From Polynucleobacter sp. UK-FUSCHL-C3 (GTDB lineage: Bacteria; Pseudomonadota; Gammaproteobacteria; Burkholderiales; Burkholderiaceae): a stretch of 64,000 nt of DNA. The position numbers and the translations under genes are program-made. Below are positions 1 through 11,029 of the stretch, piece by piece; the first letter of the stretch is position 1; every line of letters begins with the position of its first letter. Location of the stretch: the NCBI RefSeq assembly GCF_040409815.1, contig NZ_CP099959.1, positions 1,488,001 to 1,552,000 on the forward strand, written 5' to 3'. Below the pieces are notes generated by a model. That model saw only the letters and a program-made list of their open reading frames with translations, was not told where the DNA came from and made no database searches.

Positions 1-210
1 CATCCGACCGCCAATGTTCTTCGGGGTCTCAAAACTAGCATGCGACCAAGCGGGGTCTGATTTAGTGTAAGTCACTAAGACTGCAAAGAGTCCTAGGCAA
101 ATTGCCAATAGGAGGAACCAGCGCACTTCAGCAAATAAACGAGACATCTTTCCGGTTCCGCTATCCGGAGGCAATGGGGTCCTAGTTTGTGGGTACGAGC
201 TACGTGGCAT
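1..210 (-). CDS. ftsK: DNA translocase FtsK, N-terminal fragment (cut by window edge)
   Basis: The first 70 codons of a gene that runs off the left edge. The start ATG lies at 208-210 on the minus strand. After a short polar N-terminus there is one clear membrane helix (about residues 29-46), followed by the sequence TYTKSDPAWSHA, which is typical of the first periplasmic loop of proteobacterial FtsK. FtsK anchors at the septum and pumps chromosome termini during division; the motor domain is outside the window. It is divergent from trxB with only 50 bases between the starts, a neighbourhood common in betaproteobacteria. The assignment rests on the short N-terminus and synteny. Confidence 0.8.
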   Translation of the reverse strand, partial: MPRSSYPQTRTPLPPDSGTGKMSRLFAEVRWFLLLAICLGLFAVLVTYTKSDPAWSHASFETPKNIGGRM

Positions 211-236
211 GTTCTGATGATTGTAAACAAGGCTAA

Positions 237-1214
<978 letters not shown>

Positions 1215-1250
1215 AGAGTTTTACTAAATCAAGAGCTTTACTAAGCAAAA

Positions 1251-1274
1251 CGCCCAGCAATGCTGGGCGTTTTT
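1251..1274. terminator. Bidirectional terminator between trxB and hppA
   Basis: An inverted repeat, CGCCCAGCA then TGCTGGGCG (1251-1269), is flanked by four A residues on the left and five T residues on the right. It can therefore act as a Rho-independent terminator for the convergent trxB (+) and hppA (-) transcripts. Confidence 0.85.
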
Positions 1275-1291
1275 CTATCTAAAAACTTCTT

Positions 1292-3349
1292 TTATCGCAT
1301 CACTGGCAACAGGGGCACGATTAAGAGTGCCACGATGTTAATGATTTTGATCAGTGGGTTTACCGCTGGTCCAGCTGTATCTTTATAGGGATCGCCAACG
1401 GTATCACCGGTCACTGCAGCTTTGTGAGCCTCAGACCCTTTGCCACCATGGTTACCTTCTTCGATGTACTTCTTGGCATTATCCCAAGCGCCGCCACCAG
1501 TACACATCGAGATCGCTACAAACAGGCCAGTAATGATGGTACCCATTAATAAGCCACCTAAGGCTGCTGGTCCCAATAAGAGTCCCACCAAAATTGGCAC
1601 CACTACTGGCAAGAGTGATGGAATGATCATCTCTTTAATAGCAGCGCCTGTGAGCATATCAACGGCTTTTCCATACTCTGGCTTTGCAGTGCCCTCCATG
1701 ATTCCAGGGATCTCTCTAAATTGGCGACGCACTTCTTCCACCACGGCGCCTGCACAGCGACCAACCGCCTCCATCGCCATCGCACCAAACAAGTAAGGAA
1801 TTAAACCCCCAATAAAGAGGCCGATGATCACCATGTGATTGGAGAGATCAAAGGTAACTTGTTGACCAATTGCTTCTAAGGCATGGGTGTAGTCTGCAAA
1901 GAGCACTAAGGATGCAAGACCTGCTGAACCAATTGCATACCCTTTGGTCACAGCCTTGGTGGTGTTACCTACCGCATCTAATGGATCGGTGATATCACGC
2001 ACGGAGTCTGGCAAGCCTGCCATCTCAGCAATACCGCCTGCGTTATCCGTAATCGGACCGTATGCATCGAGTGCCACCACAATACCGGCTAAGGAAAGCA
2101 TTGCGGTTGCAGCAATTGCAATGCCATACAAACCAGCTAAGTAATAAGCTGCGTAGATTGCAATACATACAAAGATAACTGGGTAAGCGGTTGAGCGCAT
2201 CGATACGCCTAAGCCCGCAATGATGTTAGTGCCGTGACCCTTGGTTGATGCTTCTGCAATATGCTTCACTGGCTTATAGTCGGTACCGGTGTAGTACTCG
2301 GTGATCCAGACCAAACCTGCGGTTAAGAGTAAACCAACAATGGAAGAGCAGAACAAGCGCCACTGGCTTCCTTGAATGCCTAGAGCGTCATCCGGAACAA
2401 TTAAATTGGTTGCAAAGTAAAAACCAATTAAAGAAATTACCCCAGAAATAATCAATCCCTTATACAGAGCGGGCATAACGTTTTTCATACCCGGGCTTGC
2501 CTTGACAAACGAGCAGCCAATGATGGAGGCAATAATCGAGATGCCGCCCAATACAAGTGGGTAGACCACTGCCGCTACTGGCGCACCCACCACCATTAAG
2601 GCACCTAAGACCATGGTTGCAATCAGAGTCACTGCATAGGTCTCAAAGAGATCCGCTGCCATGCCAGCGCAATCACCGACGTTATCGCCGACGTTATCTG
2701 CAATCACTGCAGGATTGCGCGGATCATCCTCAGGAATACCAGCCTCAACCTTACCAACGAGGTCAGCACCAACGTCAGCCCCTTTGGTGAAAATGCCGCC
2801 ACCTAGCCGCGCAAAGATCGAGATTAGAGAAGAGCCAAACGCTAAGCCAATCAAGGGATGCAAAATATCCGACAGGTCTTGGCCGTTATCCAGCGACACT
2901 AACAACATAAAGAAGAGTCCAACACCTAGGAGGCCAAGACCAACTACCAACATACCGGTAATGGCGCCACCTTTGAATGCCACATTGAGGGCCTCGTTCA
3001 TACCAACCGTGGCCGCTTGCGCTGTTCTGACATTGGCGCGAACAGAGACGTTCATGCCAATGAAACCGCAGGCGCCGGATAACACCGCACCAATCACAAA
3101 CCCAATGGCCGTGGCGAGATCCAGAAACACTGCGATTAGGATGGTAAGAACGACTCCAACGATCGCAATGGTTTTATATTGACGTGATAGATAAGCGGCC
3201 GCCCCTTGCTGAATCGCCTCAGCGATCTCCATCATTTTGGCGTTGCCAGTATCTTGCTTGAGAATCCAGGTTCGCATGACAAACCCGTAGATCACTGCTA
3301 GTACTCCACAGATCAATGCAAAGTACAACCCGTATGTGACATTAATCAT
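1292..3349 (-). CDS. hppA: Membrane-bound, proton-translocating pyrophosphatase
   Basis: A 685-residue polytopic H+-PPase that couples hydrolysis of cytoplasmic pyrophosphate to ion pumping. The substrate-binding signature DVGADLVGK lies at 192-200, followed by the acidic [19 protein letters not shown] stretch (218-236). The determinant of potassium dependence is GNTTK (461-465): lysine here, rather than alanine, is the known mark of the K+-independent proton-pumping subclass. A good ribosome site (AAGGGAG) sits about 9 bases before the ATG. The gene is divergent from the soluble pyrophosphatase ppa, so the two routes of PPi disposal (energy-conserving and dissipative) share one 192-base intergenic region and could be regulated together. 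Confidence 0.96.
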   Translation of the reverse strand: MINVTYGLYFALICGVLAVIYGFVMRTWILKQDTGNAKMMEIAEAIQQGAAAYLSRQYKTIAIVGVVLTILIAVFLDLATAIGFVIGAVLSGACGFIGMNVSVRANVRTAQAATVGMNEALNVAFKGGAITGMLVVGLGLLGVGLFFMLLVSLDNGQDLSDILHPLIGLAFGSSLISIFARLGGGIFTKGADVGADLVGKVEAGIPEDDPRNPAVIADNVGDNVGDCAGMAADLFETYAVTLIATMVLGALMVVGAPVAAVVYPLVLGGISIIASIIGCSFVKASPGMKNVMPALYKGLIISGVISLIGFYFATNLIVPDDALGIQGSQWRLFCSSIVGLLLTAGLVWITEYYTGTDYKPVKHIAEASTKGHGTNIIAGLGVSMRSTAYPVIFVCIAIYAAYYLAGLYGIAIAATAMLSLAGIVVALDAYGPITDNAGGIAEMAGLPDSVRDITDPLDAVGNTTKAVTKGYAIGSAGLASLVLFADYTHALEAIGQQVTFDLSNHMVIIGLFIGGLIPYLFGAMAMEAVGRCAGAVVEEVRRQFREIPGIMEGTAKPEYGKAVDMLTGAAIKEMIIPSLLPVVVPILVGLLLGPAALGGLLMGTIITGLFVAISMCTGGGAWDNAKKYIEEGNHGGKGSEAHKAAVTGDTVGDPYKDTAGPAVNPLIKIINIVALLIVPLLPVMR

Positions 3350-3541
3350 GCTGCATAACTCCCTTAATGAAATTCATCATGTATTGCCTATATTTAGGCT
3401 AAATCATAGTCCAGGGCTGAAAGCCTTAAAATAGGACTTGTTTAGCCCTCAAAGTATCCAACAGATTTTGATCTTTCCTGCTTTGCTAAGATCAGGGTAA
3501 TTACTGAGCAGGCTGGTTTATTTGATTAATTTGGAGCATGT

Positions 3542-4078
3542 ATGAGTCTTGACAACGTCACCCCCGGTAAAAAGATCCCAGAAAACTTTAACGTCATCAT
3601 TGAAATCCCAATGAATGCCGACCCCATCAAATACGAGGTCGATAAAGAAACTGGGGCGATCTTTGTGGACCGCTTCATGGGTACGGCCATGCACTATCCC
3701 TGTAACTATGGCTATATCCCCAAAACCATTGCCGGCGATGGCGACCCCGTAGATGTCTTGGTGATTACGCCCTTTCCATTAATCCCTGGAGTGGTGGTGA
3801 GTTGTCGCGCCCTTGGCGTTTTACAAATGCAAGATGAAGCGGGTGATGATGCCAAACTCTTGGCCGTTCCAGAAGATCGCATCTTATCGATTTATAGCCA
3901 CTGGGAGAGCTCAGACGATATTAATCAAATGCGTCTTCAGCAGATACAGCACTTCTTTGAACACTACAAAGATCTAGAAAAGGGTAAGTGGGTCAAGATT
4001 AAAGGTTGGGGATCCATTGCGGATGCCCAAAAAGAAATCCTTGAGGGCATTGATCGTTATCAGAAAGAGAAAAAATAA
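3542..4078 (+). CDS. ppa: Soluble inorganic pyrophosphatase (family I)
   Basis: A 178-residue family I PPase that hydrolyses PPi to phosphate in the cytoplasm and pulls biosynthetic reactions forward. The family signature DGDPVDVLV (D66-V74) supplies metal-binding aspartates, and the conserved YPCNYGYIP element lies at 52-60. The start is supported by a GGAG 6 bases upstream. It is divergent from hppA and lies 34 bases before nadE, an enzyme that itself produces PPi, so co-transcription would make sense. Confidence 0.97.
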   Translation: MSLDNVTPGKKIPENFNVIIEIPMNADPIKYEVDKETGAIFVDRFMGTAMHYPCNYGYIPKTIAGDGDPVDVLVITPFPLIPGVVVSCRALGVLQMQDEAGDDAKLLAVPEDRILSIYSHWESSDDINQMRLQQIQHFFEHYKDLEKGKWVKIKGWGSIADAQKEILEGIDRYQKEKK

Positions 4079-4112
4079 CGATGTGCTCCAGTAGGGTGCT
4101 GAGGTAAGTAAG

Positions 4113-5738
4113 GTGGGAGATCGTTCTCCAATAAAAATCGCCTTGGCACAAATCAATCCTCTTTTGGGGGATTGCAGTGCCAATGCAGAACTCATCTATC
4201 AAGCAGCCAAGGATGCTCATGGTCACGGCGCATCCCTACTCCTAAGTCCTGAGTTGTCGCTAACCGGCTACCCCCCCGAAGACTTGCTCTTACGTCCAGC
4301 CTTCATTGCCGATACACAAAGAGTCTTGCATCATTTATGTGCACGTTTAGCAGTGTTTCAGGGTTTAGCGGTCATTGTGGGACATCCCAGTCAAGATGCT
4401 TTGGGATTGCACAACACGGCTTCAGTATTACAAGATGGTCAGGTAATTGCGAGCTATCACAAACAGGTCCTACCCAATCATGAGGTGTTCGATGAGAAGC
4501 GCTACTTTGTAGCTGGTAATGCACCGTGCGTGTTTACCCACCAGGGCTTAAAGCTAGGGGTCTTACTATGTGAGGATATTTGGCATGCAGAGCCTGCAGC
4601 AAATACCAAGAAAGCTGGTGCAGAAGTATTACTGGTTCTAAATGCCTCGCCCTATCACCTTGAAAAAGACAATACCCGTTTAGCTGTTCTCAAAGAACGC
4701 ACCCAAGCCACTGGTTTGGCAGTTGTCTATCTCAATATGGTGGGCGGTCAAGATGAACTGGTGTTTGATGGTGGCTCATGCGCCCTAAACGCAAAGGGTG
4801 AATTGGTTTTGGCCATGCCTCAATTTAAAGAAGCGCTTGCCGTTCTCACAATCCATGATGGCCAACTCTTGCTCGGTGAAATTACTCCGCCCCTAACGCT
4901 TGAGGCTCAGGTCTACTTGGCCTTGGTTTTGGGTACGCATGATTACGTTTATAAAAATCGATTTCCGGGTGCCATCATTGGTCTATCAGGGGGCGTCGAC
5001 TCTGCTTTAGTGCTAGCGATTGCCGTTGATGCTTTAGGTGCTGACCAAGTGCGTGCAGTGATGATGCCATCGCCTTACACGGCAGAGATCTCATGGATCG
5101 ATGCGCGCGAGCTTGCTAAAAACTTGGGGGTGCAATACGACGAGATCCCAATTAGTCAACCCGTTGATGCGATCGAAAATGTTTTGCGTAATCAGTTTGC
5201 CAATCTCAAACCCGATGCTACGGAAGAGAATATCCAAGCGCGGGTACGAGGCACCCTCTTGATGGCGCTCTCCAACAAGACCGGACGACTGGTACTCACC
5301 ACGGGCAACAAGAGTGAGATGGCCGTAGGCTACTGCACCCTTTATGGTGATATGGCCGGTGGCTTTGCGGTCATCAAAGATATTGCCAAGACTCTGGTGT
5401 ACAAACTCTGTCACTACCGCAATCAAATCCAAGAGATTATTCCGGAGAGGATTCTGACCCGCGCGCCCTCGGCTGAGTTGCGCCCTAATCAAACCGATCA
5501 AGATAGCTTGCCAGCCTATGAAGTGCTTGACGCTATCTTGATGCGTTATATGGAGCAAAACCAATCCAGCGCTGAAATTATTGCGGCTGGCTATGAGGCC
5601 GAAGCAGTGTCTAAAGTGACCCGCTTAATCCAACTCAATGAATACAAACGCCGTCAGTCCCCACCCGGTGTGCGGATTACAGCAAGAGCGTTTGGACGAG
5701 ACTGGCGCTACCCCATTACTTCTGGAGCAAAGCTCTAG
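4113..5738 (+). CDS. nadE: Glutamine-hydrolysing NAD+ synthase
   Basis: A 541-residue two-domain NAD synthetase. The N-terminal nitrilase-type glutaminase domain (about 1-250) carries the Glu-Lys-Cys triad in LSPELSLTGYPPEDLL, the SYHKQVLPN region and VLLCEDIWH. The C-terminal ATP-pyrophosphatase domain has the P-loop GLSGGVDSALV at about 290-300 and LTTGNKSEMAVGYCTLYGD. It amidates deamido-NAD with ammonia channelled from glutamine, releasing AMP and PPi. The start is GTG: the upstream in-frame ATG at 4081 meets a stop after eight codons, and a GAGG lies 8 bases before the GTG. It is probably in an operon with ppa and possibly glnB. Confidence 0.96.
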   Translation: MGDRSPIKIALAQINPLLGDCSANAELIYQAAKDAHGHGASLLLSPELSLTGYPPEDLLLRPAFIADTQRVLHHLCARLAVFQGLAVIVGHPSQDALGLHNTASVLQDGQVIASYHKQVLPNHEVFDEKRYFVAGNAPCVFTHQGLKLGVLLCEDIWHAEPAANTKKAGAEVLLVLNASPYHLEKDNTRLAVLKERTQATGLAVVYLNMVGGQDELVFDGGSCALNAKGELVLAMPQFKEALAVLTIHDGQLLLGEITPPLTLEAQVYLALVLGTHDYVYKNRFPGAIIGLSGGVDSALVLAIAVDALGADQVRAVMMPSPYTAEISWIDARELAKNLGVQYDEIPISQPVDAIENVLRNQFANLKPDATEENIQARVRGTLLMALSNKTGRLVLTTGNKSEMAVGYCTLYGDMAGGFAVIKDIAKTLVYKLCHYRNQIQEIIPERILTRAPSAELRPNQTDQDSLPAYEVLDAILMRYMEQNQSSAEIIAAGYEAEAVSKVTRLIQLNEYKRRQSPPGVRITARAFGRDWRYPITSGAKL

Positions 5739-5751
5739 GCCTTAAAACCTT

Positions 5752-5765
5752 GGGGATATATCCCC
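5752..5765. promoter_or_regulatory. Perfect palindrome upstream of glnB
   Basis: The sequence GGGGATATATCCCC reads identically on both strands. It lies between the nadE stop and the glnB ribosome site, followed by a C-rich run. It could be a dimeric operator or an RNA hairpin. It lacks a T-run, so a terminator is less likely. The function is not known from the sequence. Confidence 0.4.
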
Positions 5766-5786
5766 CTCCCCATTCCTTGAGTATGA

Positions 5787-6146
<360 letters not shown>

Positions 6147-6152
6147 ATTGTT

Positions 6153-7118
6153 CTAGAAAGGAACTTCTTCCAAAGTAATGCTCTTCGCATTTTGATCCTC
6201 AACCCGAACTTTGTATCCTTGAAAAAAGATATCTGCTTGGGCAAGCCCCGAGGTCATCAGCACAAAAGGCGCTTTACCAAAAAATGAGTGCGAGCCGTTT
6301 ACATCTAGAGACTTTTTCTCAAGCTTTCCAGTCGCGTCTTTGACGCACACCACCTGCTTGATCTTCGTTGATATATAGATCATGTTTCCCGCCTTAGAAG
6401 GGCTTGGGGATCGATAAGTAGTCTGATTAGCATCAAGGGCGGGGCAGTTTTCAGAACTTGTGCTGGGAGCCACAGCAGCTACTGCTGGAACAGCGGCAAC
6501 AGTAGTAGGCGGTGGGCTAGTCACTGAGGTAGGGCTAAGCGGAGCATCCTCTTTCTTTGCCGAACTATTGACGGTATTTTCAATCGATTCTGTTGGTAAC
6601 TTGGCAACGATCGGTTCAGCATTCTTATCTTTTGCTGGTAGATCAATATTCAAAACGATAGCCACCACAATTGCAGCAAGCGCAAAGAAAGCATACTTAG
6701 TCTTTGATGGCTTCACTTCTTTTTCTTCAGTGGGAGGCTCAAAGCGTTCAAGACGCTCTGGCGTTTTTTCTACCACAGGGGGAACTGGTGGAGCTGCCGG
6801 AATAGATTGAGGCTCTGGTAAATTAGACTGCTCTGATTGAATAGGCTCTTCAGACGATTGGATATCCTGAACTAAGTCAGGACCAAAATCAAATACCTCT
6901 TCGAATGGAAGTCCCAAATATTCAGCGACTCGTTTGGTCGCGGAAACCTTAATCGCTAATGAATAAAAATGGCTTCGTTCACCACACTCGATTTGCTCAA
7001 TTTGCTTTACAGAAAAACAAAGGTCTTTCGACATTTTAGGAATTGAGATTCCCTTAGCTTCGCGAGCCTTTTTAATAAAATCCGCACGAATATCAGGTAG
7101 TTTGTGATCGTTAGCCAC
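6153..7118 (-). CDS. RodZ-like membrane-anchored HTH protein
   Basis: A 321-residue bitopic protein. Residues about 9-75 form a Xre/HTH_25-type helix-turn-helix (REAKGISIPKMSKD followed by VKQIEQIECGERS). A long Pro/Glu-rich linker follows (about 88-138), then one membrane helix (142-160), a low-complexity Ser/Thr/Pro/Ala region and a beta-rich C-terminal domain (about 245-321) with GKAPFVLMTSG and ADIFFQGYKVRV, resembling the DUF4115 domain of RodZ. RodZ links MreB to the membrane during rod elongation. The usual betaproteobacterial rodZ lies beside ispG, which is not here, so this may be a second, specialised paralogue. It sits next to an orphan response regulator. Confidence 0.75.
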   Translation of the reverse strand: MANDHKLPDIRADFIKKAREAKGISIPKMSKDLCFSVKQIEQIECGERSHFYSLAIKVSATKRVAEYLGLPFEEVFDFGPDLVQDIQSSEEPIQSEQSNLPEPQSIPAAPPVPPVVEKTPERLERFEPPTEEKEVKPSKTKYAFFALAAIVVAIVLNIDLPAKDKNAEPIVAKLPTESIENTVNSSAKKEDAPLSPTSVTSPPPTTVAAVPAVAAVAPSTSSENCPALDANQTTYRSPSPSKAGNMIYISTKIKQVVCVKDATGKLEKKSLDVNGSHSFFGKAPFVLMTSGLAQADIFFQGYKVRVEDQNAKSITLEEVPF

Positions 7119-7213
7119 TATGTCTCTTTTTGTATAAATATCAGATATTTAGATACTTTATGGATTACTTCAAATATAACCTAAATTTATTATCCAAACT
7201 ATGTTCTTTAGGG

Positions 7214-7831
7214 CTAATTTAGCTCTAGGTGGTATCGAACGAGGTCCTGAAGTGAACTGGCCCTCATTTTTTCCATTACGCGCGCTTTATGGACCTTAAT
7301 GGTCGCATCGGTTGTGCCCAGTCTCTCTGCTATTTCTTTATTCATAAGCCCCTCTACTAGCAAGGCACAAACCTCTTTTTCTCTGGGGGTCAAGGTATTA
7401 AAGTTCTTCTTGATCTCGCTAACTTTTAATATTCGCTTAAATTGCTTTTGGTCATATTCCAAGGCATCTCGGATTGCATTTAATAGCTCCTCGAGATTAA
7501 ATGGTTTAAATAAGAAATCTAAGGCTCCTTTCTTTAGCCCTTTTACGATCTCTTGAGGATGGCTTTGACCACTTAAAAAGATAATTGGAGTTGTAAATCC
7601 TATTTTTTCTAAGCGCTCCATCAAGTCCAAACCGGTGATATCAGGCATTTGCATATCGAGCAAAATAACTGCGGGGCAGACCAATTTATTACTGGTTAAA
7701 AATGAGGATGCGCTCTGATAGTCGTAGACCAAATAACCTACGTCGCGCAACATTCGAGATAAGGAACTGCGCATTGAATCGTCATCGTCAATTAAATAGA
7801 CTGTGCCAATTAAATTAGATTTGACATTCAT
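7214..7831 (-). CDS. Response regulator, FixJ/NarL type (receiver plus LuxR HTH)
   Basis: A 205-residue regulator. The receiver domain (1-125) has the acidic cluster at 15-18, the phospho-acceptor D59 in LLDMQMPD and the conserved K109 in FLFKPF. The LuxR-type helix-turn-helix (147-200) has LTPREKEVCALLVEGLMNKE and then TIKVHKARVMEKM. It should be activated by an unlinked histidine kinase, because none lies nearby. It precedes the RodZ-like gene on the same strand with about 95 bases between them, so the two may share a transcript. The target genes cannot be read from the sequence. Confidence 0.9.
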   Translation of the reverse strand: MNVKSNLIGTVYLIDDDDSMRSSLSRMLRDVGYLVYDYQSASSFLTSNKLVCPAVILLDMQMPDITGLDLMERLEKIGFTTPIIFLSGQSHPQEIVKGLKKGALDFLFKPFNLEELLNAIRDALEYDQKQFKRILKVSEIKKNFNTLTPREKEVCALLVEGLMNKEIAERLGTTDATIKVHKARVMEKMRASSLQDLVRYHLELN

Positions 7832-7965
7832 GCTGCAAACCGTTGATGGGATGGATTCATTTTTAGCAATTTAACCATCTCGTGGTGCTTAAGATATTAG
7901 CCTTACAGCTAATGATGAGCAATCTCTTAAAATGGCATCTTTAATAGAAAACCCAGAAATTACCC

Positions 7966-8130
7966 ATGAAAACCTATTTATGCATTGTTTGTGGCTTTAT
8001 TTACGACGAAGCTAGCGGCCGCCCTGAGGATGGCATCGCTCCTGGAACAAGCTGGGATCAAGTCCCATCAGACTGGGCCTGCCCAGACTGTGGAGCAGGC
8101 AAGGATAGCTTTGAAATGATGGCAATTTAG
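7966..8130 (+). CDS. rubA: Rubredoxin
   Basis: A 54-residue gene whose translation is a textbook rubredoxin. The two iron-binding pairs are C6-x-x-C9 (CIVCG) and C39-x-x-C42 (CPDCG), with the conserved [17 protein letters not shown] segment and WDQVPSDW between them. One iron in a tetrathiolate site carries single electrons in the cytoplasm, for example to alkane hydroxylases or peroxide- and superoxide-reducing enzymes. It stands alone between the divergent response regulator and ilvD. In Burkholderiales a solitary rubredoxin is commonly found near thiamine or hem genes; here the partner is not visible. Confidence 0.95.
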   Translation: MKTYLCIVCGFIYDEASGRPEDGIAPGTSWDQVPSDWACPDCGAGKDSFEMMAI

Positions 8131-8230
8131 GCAATTCTTACTTCCCCCCTTCACAGCAAGCCCAGAATGGTTTCATCTGGCAAAATAAGCCCTTCCCAAG
8201 CCCTTTGACCTTTCTTAGAGAGCCAATTAC

Positions 8231-9943
8231 ATGTCAAACAGCAACTCATCCTCACCTAAGCGTCTAAACGAGCGCTCCCGTATGGTTACAGAAGGGGTGG
8301 CAAGAGCACCTAATCGCTCGATGTATTACGCCATGGGCTACAAAGAAGAGGATTTTGTGAAGCCTATGGTGGGCGTTGCCAATGGCCACTCCACGATTAC
8401 GCCTTGCAATAGTGGTTTACAGAAATTAGCCGATGCAGCAATTGCTGCACTGGAATCCTCAGGGGCTAAGGCCCAAGTTTTTGGCACTCCAACGGTATCG
8501 GATGGTATTGGCATGGGCACCGAAGGCATGAAGTACTCCCTTGTCTCACGCGAAGTGATTGCTGACAGTATTGAGGTATGCGTTAATGGTTTATGGCAAG
8601 ACGGTGTGGTGGTGATTGGTGGTTGCGATAAAAATATGCCTGGTGGCATGATCGCTCTAGCACGAACCAATGTACCGGGTATCTATGTCTATGGTGGCAC
8701 GATTAAAGCGGGTCACTACAAGGGCAAAGATCTCAATATTGTGTCTGCCTTTGAAGCCGTTGGCGAATTTACGTCTGGACGATTGACCAAAGAAGACCTC
8801 AAAGGGGTCGAGCAAAACGCCTGCCCAAGTAGCGGCTCCTGCGGTGGTATGTATACCGCCAACACCATGAGCTCGTCCTTTGAGGCATTAGGTATGAGCC
8901 TACCCTACTCCTCCACCATGTCCAATGTGGATCAAGAGAAAGTCGATAGCGCTGCCGAATCGGCACGTGTTTTGGTTGAGGCGATCAAGAAAAATATTCG
9001 TCCGCGCGACATCATCACCAAGAAGTCCCTAGAGAATGCTGTGAGCGTGATCATGGCTGTTGGTGGCTCTACCAATGCGGTCTTGCACTTTTTAGCCATT
9101 GCCAGTGCCGCTGAAATTGATTGGACCATCGATGACTTTGAGCGGATTCGTAAGCGCGTTCCGGTCATTGCTGATATGAAACCCTCGGGCACTTATTTGG
9201 CACCCGATCTCCATCAAGCTGGCGGCATCCCTCAGATCATGAAGATCTTGTTAGATGGTGGACTGCTTCATGGCGACTGCATCACGATCAGCGGGCAAAC
9301 CATTGCGGAAGTTTTGAAAGATATTCCCTCAAAACCACGAGCCGATCAAAAAGTAATACGTACTCTTGATAATCCAATCTACGCCCATGGTCACCTAGCG
9401 ATCCTAAAAGGCAATATCTCGCCAGAAGGTTGCGTAGCAAAGATTACAGGCCTTAAAAATCCTTCCATCACCGGTCCAGCTCGGGTATTTAACTCTGAAG
9501 ATGAAGCTATGGCAGCCATCATGGCTCAGAAAATTAAAGCGGGTGATGTTGTGGTCATTCGCTACGAAGGACCCAAAGGGGGCCCGGGCATGCGTGAAAT
9601 GTTAGCGCCTACTTCTGCTCTTGTGGGCCAAGGCTTAGGAGAGAGTGTTGGGCTAATTACCGATGGGCGCTTTTCTGGTGGCACTTGGGGCATGGTTGTT
9701 GGCCACGTTGCCCCCGAAGCATTTGTTGGCGGTACGATTGCCTTAATTCAGGAAGGGGACTCTGTCACCATCGATGCCCACCAATTACTCATTCAACTCA
9801 ATGTAGATGAATCGGAAATCACAAAACGGCGTCAAGCTTGGTCTCCACCAAAGTCCAAATACACCCGCGGTCTCTTGGCTAAATATGCTAGGCTTGTAAG
9901 CAGCGCTAGTAAGGGCGCCGTAACCGATCTCAATTTAGGATAA
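8231..9943 (+). CDS. ilvD: Dihydroxy-acid dehydratase
   Basis: A 570-residue IlvD that dehydrates 2,3-dihydroxy-isovalerate and -methylvalerate to the 2-oxo acids of valine and isoleucine biosynthesis. Fe-S ligand cysteines are C59 in TPCNSG, C132 in [10 protein letters not shown] and C204 in [16 protein letters not shown]. The C-terminal GxxSGGTxG-type signature appears as [15 protein letters not shown]. The length agrees with the 550-570 residue class of the family. Only a weak purine-rich site precedes the ATG. The next gene starts 4 bases after the stop, so the two are translationally coupled. Confidence 0.97.
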   Translation: MSNSNSSSPKRLNERSRMVTEGVARAPNRSMYYAMGYKEEDFVKPMVGVANGHSTITPCNSGLQKLADAAIAALESSGAKAQVFGTPTVSDGIGMGTEGMKYSLVSREVIADSIEVCVNGLWQDGVVVIGGCDKNMPGGMIALARTNVPGIYVYGGTIKAGHYKGKDLNIVSAFEAVGEFTSGRLTKEDLKGVEQNACPSSGSCGGMYTANTMSSSFEALGMSLPYSSTMSNVDQEKVDSAAESARVLVEAIKKNIRPRDIITKKSLENAVSVIMAVGGSTNAVLHFLAIASAAEIDWTIDDFERIRKRVPVIADMKPSGTYLAPDLHQAGGIPQIMKILLDGGLLHGDCITISGQTIAEVLKDIPSKPRADQKVIRTLDNPIYAHGHLAILKGNISPEGCVAKITGLKNPSITGPARVFNSEDEAMAAIMAQKIKAGDVVVIRYEGPKGGPGMREMLAPTSALVGQGLGESVGLITDGRFSGGTWGMVVGHVAPEAFVGGTIALIQEGDSVTIDAHQLLIQLNVDESEITKRRQAWSPPKSKYTRGLLAKYARLVSSASKGAVTDLNLG

Positions 9944-9947
9944 GTGT

Positions 9948-10319
9948 ATGCAACTGATTTGGATTGGTGGATCAACCGCGCAAGTTAAAAAGATCAGCAT
10001 TACTGGTAAGGGCCTCATCAAACTGACGGTCATTATTTGTGCGTTTCTTTTTTTAACTGGCTTTGGGATCCACTTCTTAGGCTACCGCATTGCCTTTCAC
10101 TTTAGCCCTGAACTCACCAGAGCGATGGGTGGCGCTATTTCGATCCAGCAAAAAGAAGTGATTGAAACGGGGTATAAAGAAAATGTACAAAAGCTAGAGG
10201 CTAATATCGCTCAAGCCAATCAGAAAATTGAGGAGCTTACTGTGATCAAGGATCAGTTTGCTGATATCGCCACCCCAGCCTCGGTCAAGAGCAAAACCAA
10301 CGAACTAACTGCGAAATAA
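9948..10319 (+). CDS. Small membrane/coiled-coil protein coupled to ilvD
   Basis: A 123-residue protein not recognised as a named family. The N-terminus (MQLIWIGGSTAQVKKISITG) precedes a single membrane helix at about 24-48, then a periplasmic part with a predicted coiled coil (about 68-105: VQKLEANIAQANQKIEEL). This architecture and opening resemble the N-terminal segment of betaproteobacterial M23 (LytM) peptidases, but no peptidase domain follows. Its ribosome site (AGGA) overlaps the end of ilvD, and the start is 4 bases past the ilvD stop, so expression is coupled. A role in the envelope is inferred only from the topology. Confidence 0.7.
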   Translation: MQLIWIGGSTAQVKKISITGKGLIKLTVIICAFLFLTGFGIHFLGYRIAFHFSPELTRAMGGAISIQQKEVIETGYKENVQKLEANIAQANQKIEELTVIKDQFADIATPASVKSKTNELTAK

Positions 10320-10350
10320 GATTATTTATCTTGATCAACAGGCGAGAGGT

Positions 10351-10701
10351 TTAACCGCCCTTCATCAATAAACGACTTAGCGCAGCCCTAGCTTCGGGTA
10401 TACCCAAATCCATGGCTAATTGCAGTAATTGGATTGCCTTTGCTTGATTACCAGCATGTTCCATTACCAGACCATAGTTATAAGTCGCTCTGGGATTACT
10501 GTTCTTTACTTCACGCTCTAGATCATGAAAGAGCAAATCCAATTGCGCTGGAGTGAGCTGATTATTCAAAGCCATCTTGCATGGCATTAAGTAAGTACAT
10601 TCGTAGCTACCTGCCTCTAAGGCCATAAAAGCCTCAAAAGCCTGGGGATAGAGCCCTAATTTAAGGAAGCACTCCGCCTCATAAAAATCAGAATTTTCCA
10701 T
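10351..10701 (-). CDS. Short TPR/Sel1-like helical-repeat protein
   Basis: A 116-residue cytoplasmic-looking protein built of helical pairs, with no signal peptide. The segments FLKLGLYPQAFEAFMALE and TYNYGLVMEHAGNQAKAIQL look like TPR or Sel1 repeats. A central block (QLTPAQLDLLF, then ATYNYGLVMEHAG) resembles the larger Sel1 protein at 15759-16445 (QLNPEQIEQFY, then ALFNVGLMHERG), suggesting paralogy. It is the last gene of a three-gene minus-strand run (11299 to 10351) with gaps of a few bases. The role is unknown and is probably protein-protein binding. Confidence 0.65.
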   Translation of the reverse strand: MENSDFYEAECFLKLGLYPQAFEAFMALEAGSYECTYLMPCKMALNNQLTPAQLDLLFHDLEREVKNSNPRATYNYGLVMEHAGNQAKAIQLLQLAMDLGIPEARAALSRLLMKGG

Positions 10702-10704
10702 CGA

Positions 10705-11016
10705 TTAACGCTTAATGGCTGTGGCAGCCTCTTCCTTGGCTTGCTTTCTAAGTAATGCTGCTTTTGCTTCCTCTTCTTCTTTAATTTGCAAAAGCTTATT
10801 GCGTTCCTCGATATAGATATCAAAGCTAGAGAATGTTTCTACAAACTCAAATTGCTCCACAAACTCCTGAACAGGGACAAAGTACAGTTCCGGTGAGCCG
10901 ATGAACTTATATTCTAGGGTCTGAACACCAGCCGGATTGGGCGATAACACATTATTGACAACAACCTTGAACCCTTCAGAATTTACATAAACATCATTTC
11001 GTTGTGGATTTCTCAT
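10705..11016 (-). CDS. Hypothetical protein, 103 residues, with charged helical tail
   Basis: Not recognised. The start is set at the ATG at 11014-11016 because AAGGGAGA lies about 7 bases upstream; a longer frame to 11043 would add 9 residues and overlap the preceding gene. The N-terminal two thirds appears beta-rich (RNDVYVNSEGFKVVVNNV, then YKFIGSPELYFVPVQEF). The last 35 residues are a Lys/Glu/Ala helix or coiled coil (LLQIKEEEEAKAALL). The pattern of a short beta domain ending in a 'VP..EF' strand is vaguely like DUF1653-type domains, but I would not assign it. Confidence 0.6.
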   Translation of the reverse strand: MRNPQRNDVYVNSEGFKVVVNNVLSPNPAGVQTLEYKFIGSPELYFVPVQEFVEQFEFVETFSSFDIYIEERNKLLQIKEEEEAKAALLRKQAKEEAATAIKR

Positions 11017-11029
11017 GACGATTTCTCCC

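Noticed and set aside
2661..3182. 173-codon open frame on the plus strand inside hppA
   Set aside because: It lies antisense to a well-conserved membrane pyrophosphatase and its translation shows no domain; it is a shadow of codon bias.
5091..5564. 157-codon open frame antisense to nadE
   Set aside because: Shadow of the NAD synthase domain, with no ribosome site or family features.
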